In this document: piece after piece, positions 54,798 to 64,000 of the stretch
How positions within the stretch are numbered: the stretch's first letter is position 1
How the letters are laid out: every line of letters begins with the position of its first letter
Assembly: GCA_002698995.1 (NCBI GenBank)
Contig: PAAX01000026.1
Span: 124,001-188,000 of the forward strand
Direction: 5' to 3'
DNA length: 64,000 nt
DNA from: Ignavibacteriota bacterium
GTDB taxonomy: Bacteria; Bacteroidota; Ignavibacteria; Ignavibacteriales; Melioribacteraceae
The notes under the pieces: generated by a model
Seen by the model: the letters and a program-made list of their open reading frames with translations, nothing else
The model's database searches: none
What the model was told of the DNA's origin: nothing
Made by a program: the position numbers and the translations under genes

Positions 54798-55714
54798 TCT
54801 CTTAAACTCCTTCCGGTTAAGTTAAGAAAAACATCTTCTAAAGAAGCTTTTTTAATTGCAACAAACTCTTCCGGAAAACCAATTTTTTCTAAATCGGTAA
54901 ATAGTTTTGAAAGTTTTGAATAATCTTTATTCGGAATAACTTCATAATGATTTTCGTTCTCATAAATCTCACCAAAGCTTTTCAAATCTGAAATAAATTT
55001 TTCTGTATCAGAATTTTTAATGATTCTTAATTTATCTTTTACATCAATCAGATTAATTAATGATGTCAGATTTCCTATCGCTCTTATTTCACCATGATCG
55101 ATTACTGCAAGTCTATCACATAATCTTTCGGCTTCTTCCATATAATGAGTAGTATAGATAACGGTTTTTCCTTCACTATTTAATTGAAGTAGAAGATCAA
55201 AAATTGCATTTCGCGATTGCGGATCAACTCCAACAGTTGGTTCATCACACAAAATTAATTTTGGATTATGAAGCAGACTTGCAGCAATATTGAGTCTTCT
55301 TTTCATTCCACCTGAAAAATCTTTAACTGAATCTTTCTTTCTCTCTTTCAATTCAACCAAATCCAGCACTTCATCAATTTTTTGTTTGAGGAAATTCCCG
55401 CTCAAATCAAATAATTTTCCGAAAATCTTAAGATTCTGCTCAGCACTTAATTCTTGATACAATGAAATTTCCTGAGGGACATAACCAATATCTTTTTTGG
55501 AAGAATTAACATGATTGGAAATTATTTTATCATTGAAAATTATTTTACCGGAATCCGAATTAAGAAATCCGATTATAATATTCATTAAAGTTGTCTTTCC
55601 GGCTCCGTTTGGTCCAAGTAATCCAAAAAATTCTCCCTCTTCAATATCTAGATTAATATTTTTTAGGGCTTCTAAATTGCCGTAGTTTTTCTTTAGATTT
55701 TCTATCTTAAGCAT
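54794..55714 (-). CDS. ABC transporter ATP-binding protein
   Basis: A 306-residue ATPase at the head of the four-gene export operon. Walker A GLLGPNGAGKTTLMN, Q-loop GYVPQEISLYQ, signature FSGGMKRRLNIAASL, Walker B LILCDEPTVGVDPQSR and H-loop YTTHYMEEAE are intact; a C-terminal ~80-residue extension follows. Its stop overlaps the start of the next gene by four bases. It is not a recent copy of the second ATPase, as the two differ across most of their length. Confidence 0.93.
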   Translation of the reverse strand: MLKIENLKKNYGNLEALKNINLDIEEGEFFGLLGPNGAGKTTLMNIIIGFLNSDSGKIIFNDKIISNHVNSSKKDIGYVPQEISLYQELSAEQNLKIFGKLFDLSGNFLKQKIDEVLDLVELKERKKDSVKDFSGGMKRRLNIAASLLHNPKLILCDEPTVGVDPQSRNAIFDLLLQLNSEGKTVIYTTHYMEEAERLCDRLAVIDHGEIRAIGNLTSLINLIDVKDKLRIIKNSDTEKFISDLKSFGEIYENENHYEVIPNKDYSKLSKLFTDLEKIGFPEEFVAIKKASLEDVFLNLTGRSLRD

Positions 55715-55843
55715 TGGTATTACAGTTTTTATTTTTATTGGTAAATTTGACGTTCAGTATATGATAATGTTTGATTAAAAAAACATTTTTTTTTAGAACA
55801 AATTTATTTTTATTGACTACAGTAAAACTTATAGAAAATAATA

Positions 55844-58360
55844 ATGATCGAAAAAGAGATTTTAAAAAAATATTTTGGGCACGATGATTTTAGGTTTGGG
55901 CAATTAGAAATAATCAGAGCTATTCTTAACAACGAAAATGTTTTAGCAATTTTGCCAACGGGAGCGGGTAAATCTATTTGTTATCAAATTCCTGCGCTAA
56001 TACAGAATAACTTCAGCATTGTAATATCTCCTTTAATTGCTTTAATGAAAGATCAAGTTGATTCGTTAAACAAAGTTGAAGAAGCTGCTGCCTTTATAAA
56101 CAGCACATTAGATTATTTTGAAACGGAAAAGGTGCTTAGAGAAATTGAATCAAAAAAAATTAAACTCCTCTATTTAGCCCCGGAAAAATTAAATAATCTG
56201 GACTTTGCTGAAAGATTAAAATCACTTAAACCGGAATTTTTATTTATTGATGAAGCACATTGTATTTCAGAATGGGGACATAATTTTAGACCGAGTTACC
56301 GAAAAATAAATGAGTTTGCAAAATATATTGATTTGAAAAAGACATCTGCTTTTACTGCAACTGCAACTCCAATTGTTAGAGAAGATATTATTAAGCAGCT
56401 TCAGTTTACAAATCCCAAAGTATTTGTGCGAGGATTTGAACGGGAAAATCTAAATATTAATGTAATTAATGCATACAGTAAAAAAGAAACTATTGCTAAG
56501 ATTTTAAGAAGCAGTAAAACTCCCTGCTTAATTTATACTGCAACAAGAAAGTTAACCGAAGCAACAGCCGAATATTTGAGAGCAAGCGGATGGAATGCTG
56601 AATTTTACCATGCCGGCCTTTCTGCCGATGTAAGAAAAATTATTCAAGACAGATTTATTGAGGGTAAAACAGAAATAGTTGTAGCCACAAATGCTTTTGG
56701 GATGGGAATTGACAAAAGAGATATCAGAACATTAATCCATGCAAATATTCCAAGCAGTATAGAAAATTATTATCAAGAAATTGGAAGAGCCGGAAGAGAT
56801 AATGAAGTTTCCGATATATATCTTCTTTTCAATAATAATGATAAATCAATTCAAGAATTTTTAATTGACAGTTCATATCCGACTAAGGAAGAGATAGTAC
56901 TTGTTTACAATTCCATTTGCAATTATGGAAATATTGCTGTTGGTAATGTGTCTGATAAATCTATTGTTATAAAAAAGGATTTTTTTGAAAGGTTCATAAA
57001 GGGAATGAATCAGAATAAATTTTATTCTGCAATAAACATTCTTATTAATTCCGGCTATCTAAAAGAAAGTGTAAAAAACAAAAATGATTATTTCGTAAAA
57101 TCCTTATTGAATCAGACTGATTTAAAGAAGTATATAAAAAACATAGCCAATGATGAACTAAAAGATACTTTAGTTGAACTACTTAGATTAAACGGTGCAT
57201 CAATATTTTTGACAAACAGTAGAATTGAAATTGAAAAGTTATCGGAAGTTTTGGATAAGAAGCCTGAGCTAATTAAAGAGGAACTTGAAGAATTAAATAC
57301 ATTTGGAATTATAGAGTTTGACAAACCTTCATTTGATCCTAGTTATGAACTATCTATTCCAAGAATTAATGATAAATATATTAATTTAGATTTCAGCGGA
57401 ATTGAAAAGGCGAAGAATCTTGCCGTTAAAAAACTTGATATGATGATGGAGTTTGCCTTTACAGAAGAATGCAGAATGAAATTCATTCTAGATTATTTTG
57501 GCGAAAATTTAAATTCGTATAAATGCGGTAAATGTGATATATGCACCAATAAACTTGAAAAGTCAGATTCAGATGATTTTATATTTGAAAAAATATTGGA
57601 AAGTATAGAAGAATTTGAAGACGGAATTTCGAAGAATGACTTCATAAATCTTTTAATCGGTGATGAGAACTCTAATCTTTTTACAAACTCTTATTATGGT
57701 ATATGTGGTTTTTATTCAAAATTCGAAATTGCTAACTCAGTTGAGTTATTAATATCAAACCGAAAAATAGATTTTAGCAGCGGAAAGGTAAAATCTATAA
57801 AAGCAAAAGCTGCCGAGTTTGATAATGTTATTGAACTATATAATAAACTGAAAACAATAAGAGCAGAAGCCGGAAGAAAATTTAATCAACTTCCCGAAGT
57901 TATTTGTCCTGATAATGTTTTAAAGGAAACAGCAGAAGCTAAGCCTAGCTCAATTCAATCTTTACTAAAAGTTAAGGGTTTTAACCAGAGAATGTTTAAC
58001 AAGTTTGGTGAAGAAATTTTAGAAGCTATAAAAGAATTTAACAGCGATAGAGAAATTTCTAAAATACCAAGTGAATTGAAAAGGACTTTCGACTTAGTTC
58101 AAAACAGATATAAACTTGAGGAAATTTCCTCAGCATTAAATCTATCTGATTCAATAATCTCTATGCAGATTGAAAGTATTCTCAAATTTTATCCTGATTT
58201 AGAAATTAGTTTTCTAATAGACCGAAAAAAAATAGATAAGATTAACGAGGTTCTTTCAACCGGATTAAAAGACTTAAAAAGTATAAAAGAAAAATTAAAC
58301 GGTAGTGTTAATTATGCAGAAATAAGAATTGTAATGGCTAAGCAGAAGCTTAATTATTAA
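55844..58360 (+). CDS. recQ: ATP-dependent DNA helicase RecQ
   Basis: 3'-5' helicase in recombination and repair. The 838-residue protein has motif 0 FGHDDFRFGQLEIIRAI, Walker A PTGAGKS (38-44), DEAH box IDEAHCISEWGHNFR (135-149), SAFTATAT, and IHANIPSSIENYYQEIGRAGRD. A zinc-binding site with four Cys (ECRMK ... KCGKCDIC) lies near 543-566, followed by a winged-helix RQC-type region. Residues about 690-730 look like an HRDC domain (LLKVKGFNQRMFNKFGEEIL), and ~100 further residues form a helix-turn-helix-like tail. At 838 it is longer than the ~610-residue E. coli enzyme. The 3' end overlaps the convergent lipoprotein gene by 11 bases. Confidence 0.94.
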   Translation: MIEKEILKKYFGHDDFRFGQLEIIRAILNNENVLAILPTGAGKSICYQIPALIQNNFSIVISPLIALMKDQVDSLNKVEEAAAFINSTLDYFETEKVLREIESKKIKLLYLAPEKLNNLDFAERLKSLKPEFLFIDEAHCISEWGHNFRPSYRKINEFAKYIDLKKTSAFTATATPIVREDIIKQLQFTNPKVFVRGFERENLNINVINAYSKKETIAKILRSSKTPCLIYTATRKLTEATAEYLRASGWNAEFYHAGLSADVRKIIQDRFIEGKTEIVVATNAFGMGIDKRDIRTLIHANIPSSIENYYQEIGRAGRDNEVSDIYLLFNNNDKSIQEFLIDSSYPTKEEIVLVYNSICNYGNIAVGNVSDKSIVIKKDFFERFIKGMNQNKFYSAINILINSGYLKESVKNKNDYFVKSLLNQTDLKKYIKNIANDELKDTLVELLRLNGASIFLTNSRIEIEKLSEVLDKKPELIKEELEELNTFGIIEFDKPSFDPSYELSIPRINDKYINLDFSGIEKAKNLAVKKLDMMMEFAFTEECRMKFILDYFGENLNSYKCGKCDICTNKLEKSDSDDFIFEKILESIEEFEDGISKNDFINLLIGDENSNLFTNSYYGICGFYSKFEIANSVELLISNRKIDFSSGKVKSIKAKAAEFDNVIELYNKLKTIRAEAGRKFNQLPEVICPDNVLKETAEAKPSSIQSLLKVKGFNQRMFNKFGEEILEAIKEFNSDREISKIPSELKRTFDLVQNRYKLEEISSALNLSDSIISMQIESILKFYPDLEISFLIDRKKIDKINEVLSTGLKDLKSIKEKLNGSVNYAEIRIVMAKQKLNY

Positions 58361-58661
58361 TGCCGGCTTCTGCTTTCAAACTATCTAAATATTTATAAAC
58401 TTCTTTGTAGAATTCTTCCCAAGCTTTTTCATCGGATTTCAAACTTTCAATTGTAGTTTCATATTCTTCATTAGTCAATTGATACTTCCCTAATATTTCA
58501 TTTCGAAGTAACGCAAGTGTATCAAGCTTATAAGAAAAATCTTCTCTTGAAATCATAATATCTACATAAGCTTTTGCAACATCCGGATTTTTAATTTTTG
58601 GTTCACTGCAAAAGGTTAGCAGCAGCAATATTAATAAACTAATTTTTTTTACTTGCTTCAA
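58350..58661 (-). CDS. Small lipoprotein, possibly DUF4296-like
   Basis: A 103-residue protein with a signal peptide and a lipobox-like LLLTFC (Cys about 18). The mature part is helical and acidic (VAKAYVDIMISREDFSYKLD, TIESLKSDEKAWEEFYKEV) and loosely resembles DUF4296 lipoproteins of Bacteroidetes. The start is TTG at 58661, backed by AGAGGA seven bases upstream, and lies inside the end of the rhomboid gene (23-base overlap), so the two are probably coupled. Family assignment is tentative. Confidence 0.72.
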   Translation of the reverse strand: MKQVKKISLLILLLLTFCSEPKIKNPDVAKAYVDIMISREDFSYKLDTLALLRNEILGKYQLTNEEYETTIESLKSDEKAWEEFYKEVYKYLDSLKAEAGINN

Positions 58662-59544
58662 AAAGAATCCTCTTCTCCCTATCGGTTAAATTTTGGTAGC
58701 CGCTTTGACTTATTTTATCAAGAATTCTATCAATCTCTTCTTGGGTTACAGTCTTATCATCCTCAGAATTTATTTCATAAAATTCTGCTTCTTGAACAGT
58801 GGATGAATTATTAGTTTTAGGTTTTCTGAAATTAAAATCTGATTTATTCTTTGAATAAGTAGATTTTGTTTTACTAAAAATGTTAAATATTCCATCTACT
58901 CTAAAATGATATTTTCTATCAAGTAAAACCCAAATTAACCCGGTAATTGCACCACCAATATGAGCAACGTGCGCAACAAAACTCATATCGCCAACCGATA
59001 AAAACTCAAGTATTACAAAAAATCCAATTAAATATTTTGCTTTAACAGGAATAAAGAACCAAAGGAAAATATATCTATCCGGAAACATCATTGCAAAAGC
59101 TACCATAACAGCATAAACGGCGCCAGAGGCACCTATTGTTGGAGCTAACGGCATTGAAAGAAGCTGTAAAATTCCGGCTCCTATTCCACCTGTCAGATAG
59201 AAAACGAGAAATTTTCTGGAACCCCACATATTTTCCAATTCCATTCCAAACATCCAAAGTATAAACATATTGAACAGAATATGACCAATACTGTTAACAT
59301 CGTGCATAAATTGATAAGTTATTAACTGCCACGGAAGAAATCCCGAATCAAACGGAAGGAGTGCAAAATACTTCTGCATATAAAGATAAGCAGTAGCATA
59401 AGGAGTAACTTTTATCATTTGCAGAATAATGCTTATAAAAAATACAACAACATTTATTATAATTATTTTTTTTAATACCGGAGGGAAAAACGTAAATCCG
59501 CCAAATCCCGAAGGTCTATAATAATCTCTATTATCCATACCCAT
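58639..59544 (-). CDS. Rhomboid family intramembrane serine protease
   Basis: A 301-residue membrane protease that cuts transmembrane proteins. After a short cytosolic lead come about six helices, with HILFNMFILWMFGMELE (conserved H-x-x-x-N), the nucleophile Ser in PTIGASGAVYAV and the base His in HVAHIGGAITGLI. The last ~90 residues are soluble and end in a helical segment (IDRILDKISQSGYQNLTDREK) found on many Bacteroidetes rhomboids. Substrates cannot be predicted. It overlaps the small lipoprotein gene downstream. Confidence 0.93.
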   Translation of the reverse strand: MGMDNRDYYRPSGFGGFTFFPPVLKKIIIINVVVFFISIILQMIKVTPYATAYLYMQKYFALLPFDSGFLPWQLITYQFMHDVNSIGHILFNMFILWMFGMELENMWGSRKFLVFYLTGGIGAGILQLLSMPLAPTIGASGAVYAVMVAFAMMFPDRYIFLWFFIPVKAKYLIGFFVILEFLSVGDMSFVAHVAHIGGAITGLIWVLLDRKYHFRVDGIFNIFSKTKSTYSKNKSDFNFRKPKTNNSSTVQEAEFYEINSEDDKTVTQEEIDRILDKISQSGYQNLTDREKRILFEASKKN

Positions 59545-59593
59545 CTTGAAATACCATTTTAAATGAAACTGAATTTAACCTAATTATCTATAA

Positions 59594-59630
59594 ATAAAAA
59601 GAAGCAATCTATTAGTAGTAGACTGCTTCT
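59594..59630 (-). terminator. Rho-independent terminator of pgk
   Basis: A 13-position stem with one mismatch (59598-59610 with 59618-59630; AAGAAGC and its complement at the base) and a short loop, ending in TTTTTA on the minus strand, lies 29 bases after the pgk stop. Confidence 0.85.
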
Positions 59631-59658
59631 TAGTATGAAAGGTTCCTTAAAAGTAAAA

Positions 59659-60858
59659 TTATTTTAGATCAGTTAAAGCTTCAACTCCGGGTAAAATTTT
59701 ACCTTCTAAAAATTCTAATGAAGCTCCACCACCGGTAGAAACGTGAGAAACTTTATCATCTAAGCCAGCTTTTTTGATAGCTGCAGCAGAGTCTCCGCCT
59801 CCAATTACAGTTACGGCTCCATTAGTGGTAGCTTCAACTAAAGCTTCTGCAATTGCATTAGTTCCGCCGGCATAATTATCAAATTCAAAAACACCCATTG
59901 GACCGTTCCAAACAACTGTCTTGCTTGAAACAACAATTGCTTTGAATTCTTCAATAGTCATTTCACCAATGTCTAAAGCCATTTTGTCAGGAGGAATTTT
60001 ATTAACTGCAACAACAGCTTCGGCTGGTGTATCTTTAAATTCGGCAGTAATTTTAACATCTTTTGGTAGGAATAATTTTGCTTTAGAATTTTTTGCTTTT
60101 TCAAGGATTTCTTTTGCCATCTCTATTTTTTCTTTTTCAAGCAAAGATGTACCTATTTCATATCCCATAGCTTTGAAGAAAGTATAAGCCATTCCACCGC
60201 CGATAATTAAATTATCGACTTTAGGTAGAAGATTTTCTATAACGTCAATCTTACCAGAAATTTTAGCACCACCTAAAATAGCAGTAAAAGGTCTTACCGG
60301 ATCAGAAATAGCTTTACCCAAATAATCTAATTCTTTCTGCATTAAATAACCGGAAGCAGATTGACTAATAAATTTTGTAACTCCTTCTGTAGAAGCATGA
60401 GCTCTGTGCGCACTGCCAAACGCATCATTTACATAAACATCTCCTAGTTCAGCAAGTTGTTTTGAAAATTCTTCGTCATTATCAGTTTCAGCTTTATGAA
60501 ATCTTAAATTTTCCAACAGAAGTACATCGCCATCATTTAATTTACTTACCACAGATTTAACTTGTTCACCTACACAATCATCTACAAATTTAACATCCAT
60601 ATCCAATAATTCTGCTAATCTTACAGCGACAGGTTTTAAACTGAACTCAGCTTTTACTTGTCCTTTTGGTCTGCCCAAATGACTCATTAAAATTGCCTTA
60701 CCACCATCGTTAATAATTTTTTTAATTGTAGGTATGGCAGAAGTAATTCTAATATCATCTGTAATTTTTTGATTTTCATCTAAAGGCACGTTAAAATCTA
60801 CTCTAACCAATACTCTTTTACCCTTGAGATCTAAATTATCAATTGAGAGTTTATTCAT
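59659..60858 (-). CDS. pgk: Phosphoglycerate kinase
   Basis: Glycolytic enzyme that makes ATP from 1,3-bisphosphoglycerate. The 399-residue protein has the signature [20 protein letters not shown] (in part), [32 protein letters not shown]-type [33 protein letters not shown] and [15 protein letters not shown] precedes the ATG. It lies downstream of gapA on the same strand, but a hairpin terminator sits in the 83-base gap between them, so it may have a separate or attenuated transcript. Confidence 0.98.
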   Translation of the reverse strand: MNKLSIDNLDLKGKRVLVRVDFNVPLDENQKITDDIRITSAIPTIKKIINDGGKAILMSHLGRPKGQVKAEFSLKPVAVRLAELLDMDVKFVDDCVGEQVKSVVSKLNDGDVLLLENLRFHKAETDNDEEFSKQLAELGDVYVNDAFGSAHRAHASTEGVTKFISQSASGYLMQKELDYLGKAISDPVRPFTAILGGAKISGKIDVIENLLPKVDNLIIGGGMAYTFFKAMGYEIGTSLLEKEKIEMAKEILEKAKNSKAKLFLPKDVKITAEFKDTPAEAVVAVNKIPPDKMALDIGEMTIEEFKAIVVSSKTVVWNGPMGVFEFDNYAGGTNAIAEALVEATTNGAVTVIGGGDSAAAIKKAGLDDKVSHVSTGGGASLEFLEGKILPGVEALTDLK

Positions 60859-60886
60859 TTTCTACTCCAATAAAAATATAGTTCAT

Positions 60887-60917
60887 AAAAAAAACGCAGC
60901 CTAAAAAAATGGCTGCG
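60887..60917 (-). terminator. Terminator or attenuator between gapA and pgk
   Basis: CGCAGCC (60895-60901) pairs with GGCTGCG (60911-60917) around a 9-base A-rich loop, followed on the minus strand by a run of T (60894-60887). It lies 25 bases after the gapA stop. Its position inside a usual gap-pgk operon suggests it lowers pgk read-through. Confidence 0.85.
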
Positions 60918-60941
60918 CTTATAAATAATTATTTGGACAAA

Positions 60942-62070
<1,129 letters not shown>

Positions 62071-62171
62071 TTTCAATGACATTCATTTGTTAAATTTTTA
62101 TAAATAGTGTATTTTCTCTAGCAAATTATTAAAAATAATATTAATAAGAATCCACAGTAAGAGGGGTTTTA

Positions 62172-62855
62172 ATGAGTTCATTAACTGATTTTTTACTTTA
62201 TGTACCTATCTTTGCCGATCTGCCTCAAGAAACTTTAGAGAAAATTTCTAAAATTGGTACAAACAGAACTTATAAAAAAGATTCTGTTATTTTAATGGAA
62301 GAAGATGCCGGAAGCGCATTATTTGTTATTGTGCGGGGTAAAGTAAAAATATCTAGAACCAGCAATGACGGCAGAGAAGTAATCCTTACTTATTTAACCG
62401 ATTCAGACTTTTTTGGTGAGATGGCTATACTAGACGGAATGACTAGATCTGCAACTGTTATTGCTTCGGAAGATTCCGAACTTTTTATAATTCAAAGAGA
62501 TGATTTTCTAAACCTGTTAAAAGACCATCCTGAAGTTTCGATTGCTCTTTTACAAGAATTAACAAAGCGGTTAAGAGCTGCCGATATGAAAATTAAATCT
62601 CTTTCCTTAAAAGATGCCGAAGGTAAAGTTGCTACTGTTCTTCTTCAATTAGCTGATGATATTGGAGTGATTAAACAAGGTATTGTTGAGATTGAAAAAC
62701 TGCCACTTCAGCAGGATTTAGCAAATATGGCAGGAACCTCAAGAGAAACTATCTCAAGAACTCTTCATTCATTTGCTAAAAAAGGATTAGTGGAACTTGA
62801 CGGATCAAAATTGAAAATCATGAACTATGAACAATTCAAAGAACTTTTTGCTTAA
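62172..62855 (+). CDS. Crp/Fnr-family transcriptional regulator
   Basis: A 227-residue DNA-binding regulator. Residues about 10-125 form the cyclic-nucleotide-type sensor domain (GKVKISRTSNDGREVILTYL, DFFGEMAILDG), and 150-225 the winged helix with NMAGTSRETISRTLHSFAKK. There is no N-terminal Cys cluster, so it is not an oxygen-sensing FNR with an Fe-S cluster; the GEMAILDG loop lacks the exact Arg-Ser pair that contacts cAMP but has TRSATV after it. AGAGGGG lies before the ATG. It is divergent from gapA, so it may control glycolytic genes. Confidence 0.92.
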   Translation: MSSLTDFLLYVPIFADLPQETLEKISKIGTNRTYKKDSVILMEEDAGSALFVIVRGKVKISRTSNDGREVILTYLTDSDFFGEMAILDGMTRSATVIASEDSELFIIQRDDFLNLLKDHPEVSIALLQELTKRLRAADMKIKSLSLKDAEGKVATVLLQLADDIGVIKQGIVEIEKLPLQQDLANMAGTSRETISRTLHSFAKKGLVELDGSKLKIMNYEQFKELFA

Positions 62856-62857
62856 TA

Positions 62858-63700
62858 ATGATTAGTAGAATTGATTTACATACACATACAGTTTATTCCG
62901 ATGGTTCTTTAACACCAAAGGAATTGTTGGATTACGCTAAATCAGTCCACTTAACAACAATAAGCATTACAGATCACGATACCATTGATGCAATTCCCGA
63001 AGCTAAAAAATACGGCAAGGAAATTGGAGTTGAAGTAATACCCGGATTAGAAATAAGCACCGATATTGAAGACAAAGAAGTTCATCTACTTGGATATTTT
63101 ATTGATATTAACGATGAAGAGCTCAAAAAATATCTTCGTTTTTTTAGAGAAGAAAGATTTTTCCGTGCAAAAAGAATGATAAAAAAATTGAATGATCTGA
63201 ATATAGATATTTCAATAGATGACGTACTTAAAATCGCAAAAAATTCGGCAATAGGAAGACCGCACATTGCCGCTGCCCTTTTAGAAAAGGGTTATATAAA
63301 TAATTTTTATGAAGCGTTCAATAAATATATTGGTGATAACGGTCCGGCATACGAAAGAAAGATTCATGTTTCAGCACAAAGTGCTGTTAAATTAATTGCT
63401 GATGCGGGAGGTTTATGTTTTATTGCACATCCCGGGCATTTGAAGGAATCGATATTAACAAATTTAATAAATGCAGGAATTGATGGAATTGAAGTTATCC
63501 ATCCTTCTCATAATGATTTTCAAGTGAAATTTTATAGAGGTATTGTAAATCAATATTGTCTATTAGAATCGGGCGGATCAGATTTTCACGGCTCAATTAA
63601 AGGTGATGAAAGGAATTTAGGTAAATATTATATTTCCAAAACAAAATTTGAAAACATGAAAAAAATGCTCTCTAAAAGTGAAAGGAGTTTTGATGATTAA
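62858..63700 (+). CDS. PHP-domain metal-dependent phosphoesterase
   Basis: A 280-residue protein of the PHP family related to YciV/TrpH (RNase AM/5'-phosphoesterase or 3',5'-nucleoside bisphosphate phosphatase). Metal-binding motifs are [15 protein letters not shown] (6-20), [24 protein letters not shown] and, late, SGGSDFHG. It starts 2 bases after the regulator stop and overlaps ribH by eight bases, so the three genes likely form one unit. The natural substrate is not decided by the sequence. Confidence 0.9.
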   Translation: MISRIDLHTHTVYSDGSLTPKELLDYAKSVHLTTISITDHDTIDAIPEAKKYGKEIGVEVIPGLEISTDIEDKEVHLLGYFIDINDEELKKYLRFFREERFFRAKRMIKKLNDLNIDISIDDVLKIAKNSAIGRPHIAAALLEKGYINNFYEAFNKYIGDNGPAYERKIHVSAQSAVKLIADAGGLCFIAHPGHLKESILTNLINAGIDGIEVIHPSHNDFQVKFYRGIVNQYCLLESGGSDFHGSIKGDERNLGKYYISKTKFENMKKMLSKSERSFDD

Positions 63701-64000
63701 TACAATTGAAGGGAAATTATCAGCTAAGGATTTTAAATTTGCTATTGTTGTAAGCAGATTTAATGATTTAATTTGCAGCAGATTACAAGAAGGTGCAGTT
63801 GATTGTCTTAAAAGACATCACGCAGATGAAGAAAATATTACTATTGTAAAAGTACCGGGCTCGTATGAAATTCCAGTAACAGCAGAGAAAATTGCAGCCT
63901 CAGAAAAATATGATGCAGTAATTTGTTTAGGTGCTGTAATTAGAGGAGCCACTCCTCATTTTGAATACATTTCTGCTGAAGTAACTAAAGGTATTGCACA
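63693..64000 (+). CDS. ribH: 6,7-dimethyl-8-ribityllumazine synthase, N-terminal part
   Basis: Penultimate enzyme of riboflavin synthesis; it joins 5-amino-6-ribitylaminouracil with 3,4-dihydroxybutanone-4-P and forms icosahedral or decameric shells. The gene runs off the right edge; 102 codons are visible. [34 protein letters not shown] and [15 protein letters not shown] (catalytic His) are diagnostic. The ATG overlaps the PHP gene's end by 8 bases and has AAAGGAG upstream. Confidence 0.95.
   Translation, partial: MINTIEGKLSAKDFKFAIVVSRFNDLICSRLQEGAVDCLKRHHADEENITIVKVPGSYEIPVTAEKIAASEKYDAVICLGAVIRGATPHFEYISAEVTKGIA

Overview
The window is AT-rich bacterial chromosome (roughly one third G+C by eye), densely coded, with no tRNA, rRNA, CRISPR array or insertion sequence that I can see. 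The gene set points to the phylum Ignavibacteriota (order Ignavibacteriales) or a close relative in the Bacteroidota/Chlorobi group. The main signs are the type IX secretion (T9SS) genes sprA and porX, a secreted protein ending in a T9SS sorting domain that starts NYPNPFNPATTIEFSVP (a spelling typical of Ignavibacteria), DUF1573 and DUF1684 proteins, and several promoters resembling the Bacteroidetes -33 TTTG / -7 TAnnTTTG form. Unlike most Bacteroidetes, many genes here carry clear Shine-Dalgarno sequences, and TTG or GTG starts are frequent.

Layout. 1-3243: start of dnaK (minus), then birA-coaX-nifS (plus). 3236-15207: a tight minus-strand run sprA-porX-tsaE-tsaB-DUF1573-accD-panC that mixes T9SS parts with tRNA t6A modification, malonyl-CoA and pantothenate synthesis. 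15348-21213: minus-strand phosphoesterase, CoA-transferase, alanine dehydrogenase, 2-hydroxyacid dehydrogenase and an SpmA-SpmB fusion. 21306-22067: omega-amidase-like hydrolase. 22108-27584: a four-gene overlapping operon of an M20 peptidase, two cyanophycinase-family proteins (one with a T9SS tail) and an M14 carboxypeptidase lipoprotein; this is the most distinctive accessory unit. 27747-29867: GDP-mannose supply (manC and PGI/PMI). 30205-31499: three tandem Hsp20 genes behind an unusual repeat-bearing leader. 31550-34411: three-part proton-translocating transhydrogenase. 34530-38225: very large unusual GH13-like protein. 38421-43876: mutS, a DUF1684 lipoprotein, DAHP synthase and prephenate dehydrogenase. 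43878-47287: FAD dehydrogenase, small lipoproteins and a non-canonical SDR. 47508-49373: orphan multi-PAS histidine kinase. 49444-51612: acetate kinase and 3-hydroxyacyl-CoA dehydrogenase. 51714-55714: two ABC-2 type export modules. 55844-59544: recQ, a small lipoprotein and a rhomboid protease. 59659-62000: pgk and gapA. 62172-64000: Crp/Fnr regulator, PHP phosphoesterase and the start of ribH.

How the genes fit together. birA, coaX, accD and panC all feed coenzyme A and fatty-acid synthesis. SprA is the outer-membrane T9SS channel and PorX a regulator of that system; the secreted cyanophycinase is a likely client. The CoA-transferase, acetate kinase, alanine dehydrogenase, omega-amidase and peptidases suggest an organism that ferments or respires amino acids and sugars. 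Domain calls come from motifs read by eye; no database search was run.
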